A DNA stretch of 37,922 nt from positions 1 through 37,922 of the forward strand of contig MNKP01000057.1 in NCBI GenBank assembly GCA_001920875.1. Reading direction: 5' to 3'. This DNA is from Acidobacteria bacterium 13_1_20CM_2_55_15 (GTDB taxonomy: Bacteria > Acidobacteriota > Terriglobia > 20CM-2-55-15). The stretch's first letter is position 1, and each line of letters starts with the position of its first letter. Positions 24,783-32,616 of this stretch are shown here, in pieces. The notes under the pieces are model-generated. The model was given only the letters and a program-made list of their open reading frames with translations, was not told the DNA's origin and made no database searches. Both the position numbers and the translations under genes were made by a program.

Positions 24783-26699
24783 TCACCGGACCACAGGTAG
24801 ATCGATAAAACTGGTGTAATAGACGCGCTGTGTTGCTTTGACGTAGTCGGACGATTTCGCGAAGAAAATATTCGGCACGAACGTCTGAGGGTTGCGGTCG
24901 TAGAGCGGGAACCAGCTCGATTGAATCTGCACCATGACACGGTGTCCCGGCAGGAATACATGATTTGCGTTTGGAAGAACGAATTTATACGTCAACGGGA
25001 CATTCGGCCTCAGCGCTTTCGGATGTTCGAAACTTTCCTGGTAGCGGCCCCGAAAGATATCCATCGCGATCCCCAATTGATACCCGCTCATTTCGTCCTG
25101 ACTCGGAACTTCGTCGGGATAGACGTCGATCAATTTTACAACCCAGTCGCTATCTGTACCGCTTGTCGAAGCGACGAGATTCACCATTGGCGCTCCAGCG
25201 ATGTGGAGCGGCGCCGTCAATGGCGCTGTCATGTAGGTGAGAACATCGGTACGATCGGCGAATGCCCGTTGGTCGGTGACCAGCCAGCGTCTCCACGCAT
25301 CCGAGTCTCCAACACGAACGGGACGCGGAATATACGGGACAGGTTTGGCGGGATCGGAAACGTATTCGTCATAGTCGCTGGCGCCGTCCTTTGACGCTGC
25401 GGGAGCGTTGAACGAGAGTCCAAAACCCGGAGTGAGATAGAGCGGCTTGGACTTCACCGCGCATCCGGCCTCGCACGCCTGCGGCCACGACTTGAAGCGA
25501 TCCCAGTGGTTCTCGCCGGTGTTGTAGATGAATACCGGCGGCGTATCGGTCTTCGGCGCTCCATCCTTCAGGTATTGATCGAAGAACGGTTTGAGCACGT
25601 CGCGGCGGAATTGGAACGCTGTGTCGCCGTCCCATTTCAGAGGTCCCAAAGTCGTGCCGTTGTAGTTCACACCGCTGTGGCGCCACGGGCCCATGACCAG
25701 GAAGTTCTTTGTATTCCCGGCGTCCTTCGATTCGGCGGCCAGATAGCAGTGAATGGCGCCCCACATGTCTTCCTGATCCCACAGTCCTTGAATCCACATT
25801 GTGGGAACATTCAGGGGTTGCGCAGCCATGATTTTGTCGAGGGCTTGCGCCTGCCAAAACATGTCGTAGGCGGGATGCTCGGAAATCTTGCGCCACCATG
25901 GCAGTTGATCGAGGCCTGCCGAGCGGGCAAAATCACCAGCAGATCCAGCGCCCCGGAAGTTCTCGTAATCGTCCCGAGTTTCCCGGACGACGGGGTTGCC
26001 ATCACCTTTGACTGTGGTTTGATCGGTGAAGTAATCGAAGTTCACCTGGCGGAATGCGCCAAAATGGAACCAGTCGTCTCCCATCCAACCATCGACCATG
26101 GGACTCATTGGCGCAGCGACCTTTAATGCTGGATGCGGATTGACCAGCGCCATGACGACGGTGAATCCTTCATACGAGCTTCCCAGCATGCCGATTTTGC
26201 CATTGGATTCCGGCACATTTTTCACGAGCCACTCGATGGTATCGTATGCGTCGGTAGAGTGATCCACCATGCTCGCATTGAGAGGACCTCTCAACGGCCG
26301 GGTCATTACGTATTCTCCTTCCGACCCATACTTGCCGCGAACATCCTGAAATACCCGGATGTACCCGTCCGCAGCGAACACCTCATCGCCTTCCGGCAGA
26401 ATGGCAAGCATGCGCGTCGATTGAGTTCGTTCCGTACGTCTGGTGGCGTTGTACGGTGTGCGAGTCATGATCATCGGTGCGTTCCTGGCGCCTTTCGGAA
26501 CAACGATGACCGTATGCAGCTTGACGCCGTCGCGCATCGGAATCATGACGTCGCGTTTGACATACTCGTACGACCCGGTTGGCGTTTCGAATTTCGGTGG
26601 GATGTCGGGCGTCAGCGGAGAGATTTGCGCCTGAATGACTGCGGCGCCCACGAGTAATATGGCCGCGAGCAAGCACTGCCGAATGGTTGTGGAGAGCAT
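24783..26699 (-). CDS. Secreted CocE/NonD-family hydrolase (alpha-amino acid ester hydrolase-like)
   Basis: A 638-residue exported serine hydrolase with a signal peptide ending at about AAVIQA-QI. The X-Pro dipeptidyl-peptidase fold follows, with nucleophile motif GMLGSSYEGF around residue 170, a downstream Asp in GLWDQEDMWG and catalytic His in GPWRHSG; the C-terminal 200 residues form the jelly-roll domain (PGHRVMVQIQSSWFP). This type covers alpha-amino acid ester hydrolases and glutaryl-acylase-like enzymes; the natural substrate is unknown. A TAGAAT box lies six bases before the ATG, which could give a leaderless mRNA. It converges with ccdA. Confidence 0.92.
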   Translation of the reverse strand: MLSTTIRQCLLAAILLVGAAVIQAQISPLTPDIPPKFETPTGSYEYVKRDVMIPMRDGVKLHTVIVVPKGARNAPMIMTRTPYNATRRTERTQSTRMLAILPEGDEVFAADGYIRVFQDVRGKYGSEGEYVMTRPLRGPLNASMVDHSTDAYDTIEWLVKNVPESNGKIGMLGSSYEGFTVVMALVNPHPALKVAAPMSPMVDGWMGDDWFHFGAFRQVNFDYFTDQTTVKGDGNPVVRETRDDYENFRGAGSAGDFARSAGLDQLPWWRKISEHPAYDMFWQAQALDKIMAAQPLNVPTMWIQGLWDQEDMWGAIHCYLAAESKDAGNTKNFLVMGPWRHSGVNYNGTTLGPLKWDGDTAFQFRRDVLKPFFDQYLKDGAPKTDTPPVFIYNTGENHWDRFKSWPQACEAGCAVKSKPLYLTPGFGLSFNAPAASKDGASDYDEYVSDPAKPVPYIPRPVRVGDSDAWRRWLVTDQRAFADRTDVLTYMTAPLTAPLHIAGAPMVNLVASTSGTDSDWVVKLIDVYPDEVPSQDEMSGYQLGIAMDIFRGRYQESFEHPKALRPNVPLTYKFVLPNANHVFLPGHRVMVQIQSSWFPLYDRNPQTFVPNIFFAKSSDYVKATQRVYYTSFIDLPVVR

Positions 26700-26814
26700 G
26701 AAAAAATTCTAACGCGCCGTTTGGGTCGGTGGATATGAAAATGCGCCCGCGTTCTCACGGCTGGGTGCTACCTGCTTGCGCTTCCGGAAAACCCGCTACA
26801 GTTGGGAAAACCTC

Positions 26815-26918
26815 TTGACAGAAAATCGACCAGTCCCTAAAAGAGAGTCAGCGATCGGCACAATGACGTGCTAATTTGACAATGAAGTCCTCAAACAGCG
26901 CGTTTGAGGACTTTTTTT
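26815..26918 (+). ncRNA. Candidate orphan small RNA ending at a strong terminator
   Basis: TTGACA at 26815-26820 is followed after about 16-17 bases by a weak -10 candidate (ctaaaa/taaaag, 26837-26843). The terminator at 26887-26918 ends the same stretch. Transcription would give an RNA of about 70 nucleotides with no plausible coding frame. No plus-strand gene lies upstream for this terminator to serve, since the upstream neighbour is on the minus strand. The -10 match is poor, so this is only a candidate. Confidence 0.4.
26887..26918 (+). terminator. Rho-independent terminator
   Basis: A perfect ten-base stem gtcctcaaac/gtttgaggac encloses the five-base loop agcgc and is followed directly by seven T residues. 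It is the clearest intrinsic terminator in the window. On the minus strand no T-tract follows, so it acts on plus-strand transcripts. Confidence 0.85.
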
Positions 26919-27316
26919 GTTTGGGTGGCGGAGGCAAGGGTTCTTTATGGTTTTGATCAGGGTTCAGTACGATGCATACAACCGTCAGTTTAAACTTCTG
27001 GACCGGGAGCTCATTCGAGACTCGAAGAAGTATACTCACCGCTGAGCCTGGTACCATCAGGGCTTTCGTGATCTAAGCCGTTAATCATTAATCGTCATCA
27101 ATTTTCATTTCTCATTTGGATCTTTCTTGATTCAGTCACAGGTTCGCCAAGAAGAGAGAATAGCCTTCGGAACCTGAAGTGCCGTTTAGTCGGGTTGCAC
27201 CGATCTTCTCATATTGCTCACTCGACCTCCGAGCTTTCGCGACCGTCCGCCAGGCCGCCTGGAACAACACATCTTCGACCTGCTGTGCGCGTAGAAGGAT
27301 TTGGCGGACCTTGCAA
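26919..27316. other. Gene-poor stretch without a supportable gene
   Basis: No frame here has a start, ribosome site and recognisable product. On the minus strand a frame without stops or start codon runs from about 27310 to 27140 (QQVEDVLFQAAWRTVAKARR, ending SLFLANL), which looks somewhat protein-like and may be the relic of a gene tail. The A/T-rich part 27080-27120 (cattaatcgtcatcaatttt, tcatttctcatttgg) shares a few bases with the arms of the stem-loop at 11474-11554. Confidence 0.4.
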
Positions 27317-27374
27317 CCCTCACCCGGCGCGCCAGCCCGCTGGCTGTGGCGCCGACCTCTCCCAGAGGGAGAGG
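27317..27374 (-). repeat. Short copy (A) of the CCTCTCCC/GGGTGAGGG palindromic element
   Basis: Read on the minus strand it begins cctctccctctgggagagg (a perfect hairpin), continues through a GC-rich hairpin (cagccagc/gctggc) and ends gccgggtgaggg. The hairpin and the end match the element inside the glycosyltransferase (30638-30782), but the middle part rich in gcgaagc is absent. It begins six bases after the stop of the STAS gene and may double as its terminator. Confidence 0.75.
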
Positions 27375-27379
27375 AACGT

Positions 27380-27724
27380 CTACGTCATCGTTTTGAGTGC
27401 TTCGGCTTCGTTGTTGAACACCTCGAATACGGTAAGGAGCTTCGTGATTTGCAGGAGATCCTGAACGCGGCGGGTGAGGTTCAGCAGCTTGAGTTGGCCG
27501 CCCTGATTGCGAACAGTCGTGAACGAACTGACGAGTTCGCCGAGCCCGGAACTATCGATGTAATCGACGTCGGCCAGGTTTAACAGAAACTTCTGATGGC
27601 CGGCGGCAAGAAGTTTTCCAATGCGATCGCGTAAGACAAGCGTGCCTTCCCCCATCGTGATCCGGCCGCTGAGATCCAGAATGACGACGTCATCCAGACG
27701 CCTCGGATTGACGAGCATGCTCAT
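27380..27724 (-). CDS. STAS-domain anti-sigma factor antagonist
   Basis: A 114-residue single STAS domain protein of the SpoIIAA/RsbV type: VILDLSGRITMGEGTLVLRD at the start, then NLADVDYIDSSGLGELVSS, where the first or second Ser of DSSG is the usual phosphorylation site, then GGQLKLLNLTRRVQDLLQI and TVFEVFNNEAEAL. The start at ATG 27724 overlaps the anti-sigma gene stop as ATGA, preferred over a longer frame from 27778. It would bind and sequester the kinase encoded just upstream in its non-phosphorylated state. No sigma-B-like factor is next to the pair. Confidence 0.92.
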   Translation of the reverse strand: MSMLVNPRRLDDVVILDLSGRITMGEGTLVLRDRIGKLLAAGHQKFLLNLADVDYIDSSGLGELVSSFTTVRNQGGQLKLLNLTRRVQDLLQITKLLTVFEVFNNEAEALKTMT

Positions 27725-28170
27725 TTCGGGCGAGCTCCATCCATCCCAGGAAGTCTCTTCAGCATGCGGAGCCGGCATCCGCCGCCTTCTCTCGGCAACA
27801 GATCGACTTCATCCATAAATGACCGGATGATCAAGATGCCCCGCCCGCTCGGCTTCAGCAGATTGGCTTTGTCGGTGGGATCGGCGACGTTGTCCAAGGT
27901 GAAACCACATCCCTCATCTTCAACAATGATTTCGATGGCATCGCCGCTGGATGAGATCCGGAGGGTGGCTTGTTTGGCGGGATCGGCTTTATTGCCGTGT
28001 TGAATGGCATTGATCATGGACTCACTGATGCTCAGCTCGATCCAATGCGCCATTTCGTTGTTGAGCTTGTATGCCTTTACAGCCTCCGCGATCAAGTCGT
28101 GCACCGCCTCCATTTGCTCGATCCGGCTCGGAATCGTCAGCTCGAAGCTACGCCTTCTTTTTGAAGTCAT
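27721..28170 (-). CDS. Anti-sigma regulatory factor, RsbW/SpoIIAB-type ATP-binding kinase
   Basis: A 149-residue GHKL-type serine kinase. The N-box is ELSISESMINAIQHGNKAD (about residues 47-65), the G1 box is EDEGCGFTL (about 95-103), and the G2-like segment is KPSGRGILIIRSFMDEVDL (about 115-133). Such proteins bind a sigma factor and phosphorylate the partner STAS protein, here encoded immediately downstream with a four-base overlap. The cognate sigma is not adjacent, so the pair may act on a distant sigma factor or on another target as in partner-switching signalling. Confidence 0.92.
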   Translation of the reverse strand: MTSKRRRSFELTIPSRIEQMEAVHDLIAEAVKAYKLNNEMAHWIELSISESMINAIQHGNKADPAKQATLRISSSGDAIEIIVEDEGCGFTLDNVADPTDKANLLKPSGRGILIIRSFMDEVDLLPREGGGCRLRMLKRLPGMDGARPK

Positions 28171-28226
28171 TGCCTCTTGGTAACACGAGGTTTATGCAAA
28201 GTCAATGACCGTGCTAATCTCCGCCT

Positions 28227-29510
28227 ATGGATAGTCTGGAAATCAAGCCGGCCGAGAGACTGAGTGGAGTAACGCCTGTGGCCGCTGATAAATCCATCAG
28301 TCACCGTTTGGCGATGATTGCCGCAATAGCCGAAGGCGCGACCACAATCCACAATTTTGCGGAAAGCGTCGATTGTGAAAGCACGCTGGAATGTTTGCGG
28401 AATCTTGGCGTCAAAGTCGAACGCACCAGGTCGTCGCTCATAATTCACGGCCGCGGCCTTCATGGACTGGAGCCGCCCCCGCAAGCCCTGAACGCAGGAA
28501 ATTCGGGCACCACGGTGAGATCGATGTCCGGCCTCCTTGCCGGATGCGGGTTTGAATCAATCTTCGTTGGAGACGAGTCGCTTTCACGCCGGCCTATGAA
28601 ACGGATTATCGATCCGCTGCGGCAATTTGGCGCCACGATTGAAGCCAGAGACGGAAATTACCTTCCGTTAAAAATCCTGGGCCGTCCCCTTAACGCCATC
28701 GACTTCACCCTGCCGATTCCCAGCGCCCAGGTGAAATCGTGCGTGCTGCTGGCAGGATTGCAGGCGCAGGGCGTGACAACCGTGCACGAGCCCGTCTTTT
28801 CCCGTAATCACACAGAAATCGCATTGGCTGAATTCGGCGCACGCATTCGCATGGGGGAGAATCGAATCGAGGTCGAAGGTGGCCATGCATTGCGCGGTAA
28901 GGAATTTTCGGTTCCCGGGGATCCGTCGGCAGCCGCATTCTTCATTGCTGCGGCGATAGCCGTTCCAAATTCCAGCCTTCGATTGACCGGAATTGGATTG
29001 AACGCCACACGTACGGGCTATATGCGGCTGCTCGCCCAGATGCAGGCGCGCGTTACGATTACGCAATTATCAGTTCGAAATGGGGAACCGGTCGGAGACG
29101 TCTGTGCGGAAAGCTCCGACATTGCGGGGATGGACATTGGCGGATCCTGGATTCCCAATATTATCGATGAAATTCCGGTTCTCGCCGTTCTCGGAACTCG
29201 AACTCAAAACGGAATTCGCTTTCGCGACGCCGCGGAGCTGCGCGCCAAGGAGAGCGATCGGATTCATGCCGTCGCCCGAAACCTGCGGGCGCTGGGCGCC
29301 GCGGTGGAAGAGTATCCGGACGGGTTGTTCGTTCCCGGAGGCCAGCGCTTGCACGGCGCCGCGGTGGATTCCTTCGGCGATCATCGGATAGCCATGGCAT
29401 TTGCTATCGCCGGCCTTTTTGCAGACGGTCCGGTAGTGATCAAAGACCCGGCTTGCGTCAGTATTTCCTTCCCGGGATTTTTTGATTTACTGAATCGGGT
29501 GAGGGTCTGA
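28227..29510 (+). CDS. aroA: 3-phosphoshikimate 1-carboxyvinyltransferase (EPSP synthase), class II-like
   Basis: The 427-residue enzyme joins phosphoenolpyruvate to shikimate-3-phosphate, the step after shikimate kinase. Visible motifs are VAADKSISHRLAM near residue 15, LNAGNSGTTVRSM near 90, RPMKRI near 119, PSAQVKS near 162, RNHTEI near 192, GLNATRTGY near 255, KESDRI near 336 and FGDHRIAMAFA near 382. Three of the four signatures used to define class II enzymes (RxHxE, SAQxK, NxTR) are present; the fourth (GDK) reads ADK. It is monocistronic here and converges with carD eight bases after its stop. Confidence 0.95.
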   Translation: MDSLEIKPAERLSGVTPVAADKSISHRLAMIAAIAEGATTIHNFAESVDCESTLECLRNLGVKVERTRSSLIIHGRGLHGLEPPPQALNAGNSGTTVRSMSGLLAGCGFESIFVGDESLSRRPMKRIIDPLRQFGATIEARDGNYLPLKILGRPLNAIDFTLPIPSAQVKSCVLLAGLQAQGVTTVHEPVFSRNHTEIALAEFGARIRMGENRIEVEGGHALRGKEFSVPGDPSAAAFFIAAAIAVPNSSLRLTGIGLNATRTGYMRLLAQMQARVTITQLSVRNGEPVGDVCAESSDIAGMDIGGSWIPNIIDEIPVLAVLGTRTQNGIRFRDAAELRAKESDRIHAVARNLRALGAAVEEYPDGLFVPGGQRLHGAAVDSFGDHRIAMAFAIAGLFADGPVVIKDPACVSISFPGFFDLLNRVRV

Positions 29511-29518
29511 TTCCCGAG

Positions 29519-30028
29519 CTAGGCTACAGGTATTTTGCCGCAGGCTTTTGTGACGGCCTTTTCGATACGATCCTCGATATCCAACTCGGCCTGGTTCATC
29601 ACCGTCGACAGTTCGGAAACGAGCAAAAAACGGGCGCGATCGAGCATTCGCTTCTCACGGAACGACAAGGGTTTCACGCGGCTGAGATAAACCAGATTCT
29701 TGAAGACTTCCGCCACGTGGAAAATCGAGCCGGAGCGCATCTTTTCGGAGTTTTCTTTGAAGCGGTCCTTCCAGTCTTTTTGGGCGAAAAACTGGTTACT
29801 CCCTAGGAAAGAAAGGAGTTGTTCAACGTCCCGGCGTTCCACGATCTTGCGAAGGCCGACATCGCCGGCGTTCGCCGTGGGTACCATGACCAGGATGTCG
29901 TTGGAACATATCCTTAGGAGATAAAATCGTTCGAACTTACCGGCCACCAAACGGTTTGAAATTTTTTCGATGATCCCAACACCATGGTTGGGATAGACAA
30001 CTTTATCGCCTATCTCAAATGTATCCAT
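29519..30028 (-). CDS. CarD-family RNA polymerase-binding regulator
   Basis: A 169-residue protein with the N-terminal RNA polymerase-interaction domain (FEIGDKVVYPNHGVGIIEKI, residues 4-23, onward to about 60) and a helical C-terminal domain (KNLVYLSRVKPLSFREKRMLDRARFLLVSELS). CarD binds the RNA polymerase beta subunit and stabilises open promoter complexes, particularly at rRNA and other growth-related promoters. The length fits the family. It converges with aroA. The 91-base gap before the glycosyltransferase contains only a small hairpin at 30084-30099 (gtggg-cttgaa-cccac). Confidence 0.93.
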   Translation of the reverse strand: MDTFEIGDKVVYPNHGVGIIEKISNRLVAGKFERFYLLRICSNDILVMVPTANAGDVGLRKIVERRDVEQLLSFLGSNQFFAQKDWKDRFKENSEKMRSGSIFHVAEVFKNLVYLSRVKPLSFREKRMLDRARFLLVSELSTVMNQAELDIEDRIEKAVTKACGKIPVA

Positions 30029-30128
30029 GCCCCACCGGAGACTAAGCTATTGTAGATGTAATGCGTAAGAACGTCAAGGGCTAGTGGGCTTGAACCCACG
30101 CGGGCCGCGGATTTGAGCTTTGTCCTAC

Positions 30129-31031
30129 ATGAAAATACGTAACCTGTTAGTAGTTCGAGCGTGTGCCATTGGTGATTTTGTTTTCAATCTGCCCGCACTT
30201 ACAGCTCTCGAAAGAACCCACGCGGATGCCCGATTCACTTTAGTCGGAAACGCGTCGGCTTTAGAACTTGCCAGAGAGTTCGTGGCCGTTAAGAAGATTT
30301 ATTCTATCGAGTCCCCGCCGTGGTCGCGATTGTTCTATGAGCCTGTTTCGGGACTGGAATTCGATTCCTCGATTGTCTGGATGAAAGATGAAACCATTGC
30401 CGGAAATCTGCGGCTTTCGGGAATACCCAACGTGATTCGACGTGATCCGTTTCCCCCACATGGGCACGCTGCGGATCACTTGCTCAGAACGCTGAATCTC
30501 GATCGGCCTCCTCTGCCGGACCTGTGGGCACCGGATTCGGACGATGTCGTCATTCATCCCGGCAGCGGCAGCCCGAAAAAGAATTGGCCGTACTTCGAGG
30601 AACTGGTGGATAGGCTGCCGAATGTCGTCGTGTTCGTGCCTCTCCCTCTGGGAGAGGCCGCGCGAAGCCGCGAAGCGCGAGCCCGAAAGGGCGAAGCCTC
30701 AAAAAAAGATGAGGGTTTCAGGTCTTCGTCAAACTTGTGGTCCTCACCCGGCACGTCAGCCTTGCGGCTGCCGCGCCGCCCTATGCTTCAAAATTTGTGC
30801 CTTCCTGAAGTCTTCCACCATCTCCGCCGCTGCCGTGCCTATATCGGCAACGACTCCGGCATCACGCACCTGGCCGCCTATCTCGGCTGTCCAACGATTG
30901 CGCTGTTCGGTCCGACGTATCCACGGGTATGGGGACCGATTGGCCGTCGCGCTCGGATTATCTGGAAGAGCAAACTTGAAGACATCACGGTCGATGAGGT
31001 GGTACAAAGTCTAGATGCAACGCACACCTGA
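30129..31031 (+). CDS. GT9-family glycosyltransferase (heptosyltransferase-like) with an in-frame repeat insert
   Basis: A GT9 enzyme, the family that adds heptose or related sugars to the lipopolysaccharide core. The N-terminal domain starts VVRACAIGDFVFNLPALTAL and the acceptor side continues to about residue 165. The nucleotide-sugar domain shows VIHPGSGSPKKNWPYFEEL (about 143-161) and DSGITHLAAYLGCPTIALFGPT (about 243-264). Between VVVFV and MLQNLCLPEVF lie about 49 residues (PLPLGEAARSREARARKGEA and beyond) encoded by palindromic repeat copy B; they interrupt the usual short loop and are of a composition foreign to the family. The frame is intact. ATG 30129 is preferred over TTG 30120. 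It overlaps the next gene by 17 bases. Confidence 0.88.
   Translation: MKIRNLLVVRACAIGDFVFNLPALTALERTHADARFTLVGNASALELAREFVAVKKIYSIESPPWSRLFYEPVSGLEFDSSIVWMKDETIAGNLRLSGIPNVIRRDPFPPHGHAADHLLRTLNLDRPPLPDLWAPDSDDVVIHPGSGSPKKNWPYFEELVDRLPNVVVFVPLPLGEAARSREARARKGEASKKDEGFRSSSNLWSSPGTSALRLPRRPMLQNLCLPEVFHHLRRCRAYIGNDSGITHLAAYLGCPTIALFGPTYPRVWGPIGRRARIIWKSKLEDITVDEVVQSLDATHT
30638..30782 (+). repeat. Palindromic element copy B, inside the glycosyltransferase frame
   Basis: It starts with the hairpin gcctctccctctgggagagg, continues ccgcgcgaagccgcgaagcg and gcgagcccgaaagggcgaag, then an A-tract and gatgaggg, and ends with cctcacccggcacgtcagcc and a second GC-rich hairpin to 30782. The first 79 bases match copy C (32625-32703, opposite strand) at all but about six positions. 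The last 41 bases match copy A on the reverse strand. Confidence 0.88.
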
Positions 31032-31680
31032 ACCCGAATTGATGGACGACCGAGAGCAGGCCGCCGCATATGCTGCCGCGGACTGGACGGAATCGCATGG
31101 AAAGATCCCAGGCTATTTTCGAGAACGGTTTCCCGATTTCGCCGGAGGACGCGTCATCGATCTTGGCTGCGGCACGGCGGATGTCACGATCCGATTCGTG
31201 AAAGCTTTTCCGGAAGTTACCGTCGTCGGCGTCGATGGTTCTGATGCCATGCTCGCATTCGCCCGAAAATCGGTTCATAACGCCGGTCTGGATTCGCGAA
31301 TCTCACTGGAGCGGCGTTATCTTCCCGACCGCGCCATTGAAACGCGCTCGCTTGACGCGGTTATCTGTAACAGCCTGCTCCATCACTTTGCCGATCCCGT
31401 CGCGTTCTGGCGGACCGCCGCAAGCTGCGCCAAGCCGCGTGCGCCGGTGCTGATCGTCGATCTCGTTCGTCCCCCCGACCACCAGACGGCGGTTCAGCTT
31501 GTGCAGGAACATGCCAGAGGCGCTCCGCCCGTGCTGGAACGGGATTTCATGGCGTCGCTCCATGCCGCGTACTCAGTAGATGAAGTGCGCGAACAACTGG
31601 TCTTAGCGGGGCTGCCGGAATTCAACGTCGATCAAGTGGACGTCCTTCACTGGGTTGCCTGGGGCCGGGCGCCTATCTAA
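31015..31680 (+). CDS. Class I SAM-dependent methyltransferase
   Basis: A 221-residue protein with a Rossmann methyltransferase core: motif I VIDLGCGTADVT (about 47-58), the acidic ribose ligand VVGVDGSDAML (about 71-80), and motif IV-like DAVICNSLLHHF (about 113-124), then VLIVDLVRPP. The N-terminus RTPEPELMDDREQAAAYAAADW is recognisable from a group of short methyltransferases often lacking a known substrate, and it supports the start at ATG 31015, which lies inside the end of the glycosyltransferase gene. Function could be modification of an envelope glycan or a small molecule, but the sequence does not decide. Confidence 0.88.
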   Translation: MQRTPEPELMDDREQAAAYAAADWTESHGKIPGYFRERFPDFAGGRVIDLGCGTADVTIRFVKAFPEVTVVGVDGSDAMLAFARKSVHNAGLDSRISLERRYLPDRAIETRSLDAVICNSLLHHFADPVAFWRTAASCAKPRAPVLIVDLVRPPDHQTAVQLVQEHARGAPPVLERDFMASLHAAYSVDEVREQLVLAGLPEFNVDQVDVLHWVAWGRAPI

Positions 31681-31704
31681 TCTCAAATTTCCAACCTTGG
31701 AATA

Positions 31705-32616
31705 TTAGAGTCCGCGAACGATTTCGGAAATGCGCTGCGCCGCAAGACCGAATCGCGGTCCTGGGACGAGCAAGTAAGTTTCTCCTTCGATGTAGATGCG
31801 GTCTTCGACCAGCCCGAGCCGTTCCCAGTCCTTCTTGCGCTGAGCGGCCTCCCGCGCGTCGAGTGGAGGTGACAACGTTTCCAGGATGATATCGGGTTTC
31901 CGGCGGATCACCTCTTCCAAGCTGGGTTGAAAGGTCTCGACATCGACATCACCGAACAAGTTCACGCCGCCGGCGATTTCGATCAAATCATGCTGAAAGG
32001 CTCGCGAGCCGATACTGTAGAACGAGCCGAGAGTTCCGCCTGCGCGATCGTGAACCAGAAAGATTTTCGGTTTTTTCGCCGGCGCCGCCGCCCGTACATC
32101 CTCGAAAGATTTACGAATGGCGGCCACGAGCCGTTGGGCAGGATCCTCCGCCCCCACTTGCCGTCCCAAGTCCAAAATAAAACCCAACGTTTTCTCGACA
32201 TTTCCGTGTCTGAAAGGAAAGGCTTGAATTCCGAGGGACTGCAGCCGCTCATTGAGAACGTCCTGGCTGCCGTAAGTAATGACGAGATCCGGATGAAGTT
32301 CGATGATCTTCTCGATGTTGGGATTGATCAGGCCGCCGATTCTCGGTCTTTTTTCCACTTCAGGGGGAAAGTGATCGTAGTCACCGACCGCAACGACATT
32401 GCCGCCCACGCCTAGGGCAAACAAGGTCTCGGTCACGCTCGGCACAACGGAGATAATACGGCGCGGTGACTCGGAGGCCGGTGGCGGCGATTTGGCCGGC
32501 GAACAGGAGGCCAGAACCAGCGCAAACGCACAAAAAGTTGCGAGCCCGCGCGAAGCGCAAGCGCGATAGCGCGCAGCCTCAAGAAAGGGGAGAAGCCTAA
32601 AAGGCAGTTTAATCAA
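31705..32616 (-). CDS. btuF: Cobalamin-binding ABC transporter lipoprotein, BtuF-like
   Basis: A 303-residue periplasmic binding protein of the class III type that captures vitamin B12 or a related corrinoid for an ABC importer. The lipobox is LASC at about residues 36-39, followed by a low-complexity linker, then RRIISVVPSVTETLFALG, GGLINPNIEKIIELHPDLVI and the C-terminal lobe ending VPGPRFGLAAQRISEIVRGL. The leader is odd: MIKLPFRLLPF is followed by LEAARYRACASRG, encoded by palindromic element C, then the hydrophobic part ATFCAFALVLASC. It lies downstream of the receptor gene under the cobalamin riboswitch. No BtuC or BtuD is in the window. Confidence 0.87.
   Translation of the reverse strand: MIKLPFRLLPFLEAARYRACASRGLATFCAFALVLASCSPAKSPPPASESPRRIISVVPSVTETLFALGVGGNVVAVGDYDHFPPEVEKRPRIGGLINPNIEKIIELHPDLVITYGSQDVLNERLQSLGIQAFPFRHGNVEKTLGFILDLGRQVGAEDPAQRLVAAIRKSFEDVRAAAPAKKPKIFLVHDRAGGTLGSFYSIGSRAFQHDLIEIAGGVNLFGDVDVETFQPSLEEVIRRKPDIILETLSPPLDAREAAQRKKDWERLGLVEDRIYIEGETYLLVPGPRFGLAAQRISEIVRGL

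Noticed and set aside
26848-27057. 69-residue minus-strand frame in the gene-poor gap
   Set aside because: It runs through the terminator hairpin, has low-complexity PPPPKQKK content and no ribosome site.
27140-27310. Protein-like minus-strand frame (QQVEDVLFQAAWRTVAKARR)
   Set aside because: No start codon in frame before the repeat; at this GC content an open frame of this length can arise by chance. Mentioned only as a possible relic.
29490-29512. gggtgagggtctga at the end of aroA as an element remnant
   Set aside because: It is within normal aroA codons and the similarity is limited to one nine-base motif.
30084-30099. Second T-arm-like hairpin gtgggcttgaacccac before the glycosyltransferase
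   Set aside because: The loop is six bases and the rest of a tRNA is absent on either strand; treated as a small hairpin.
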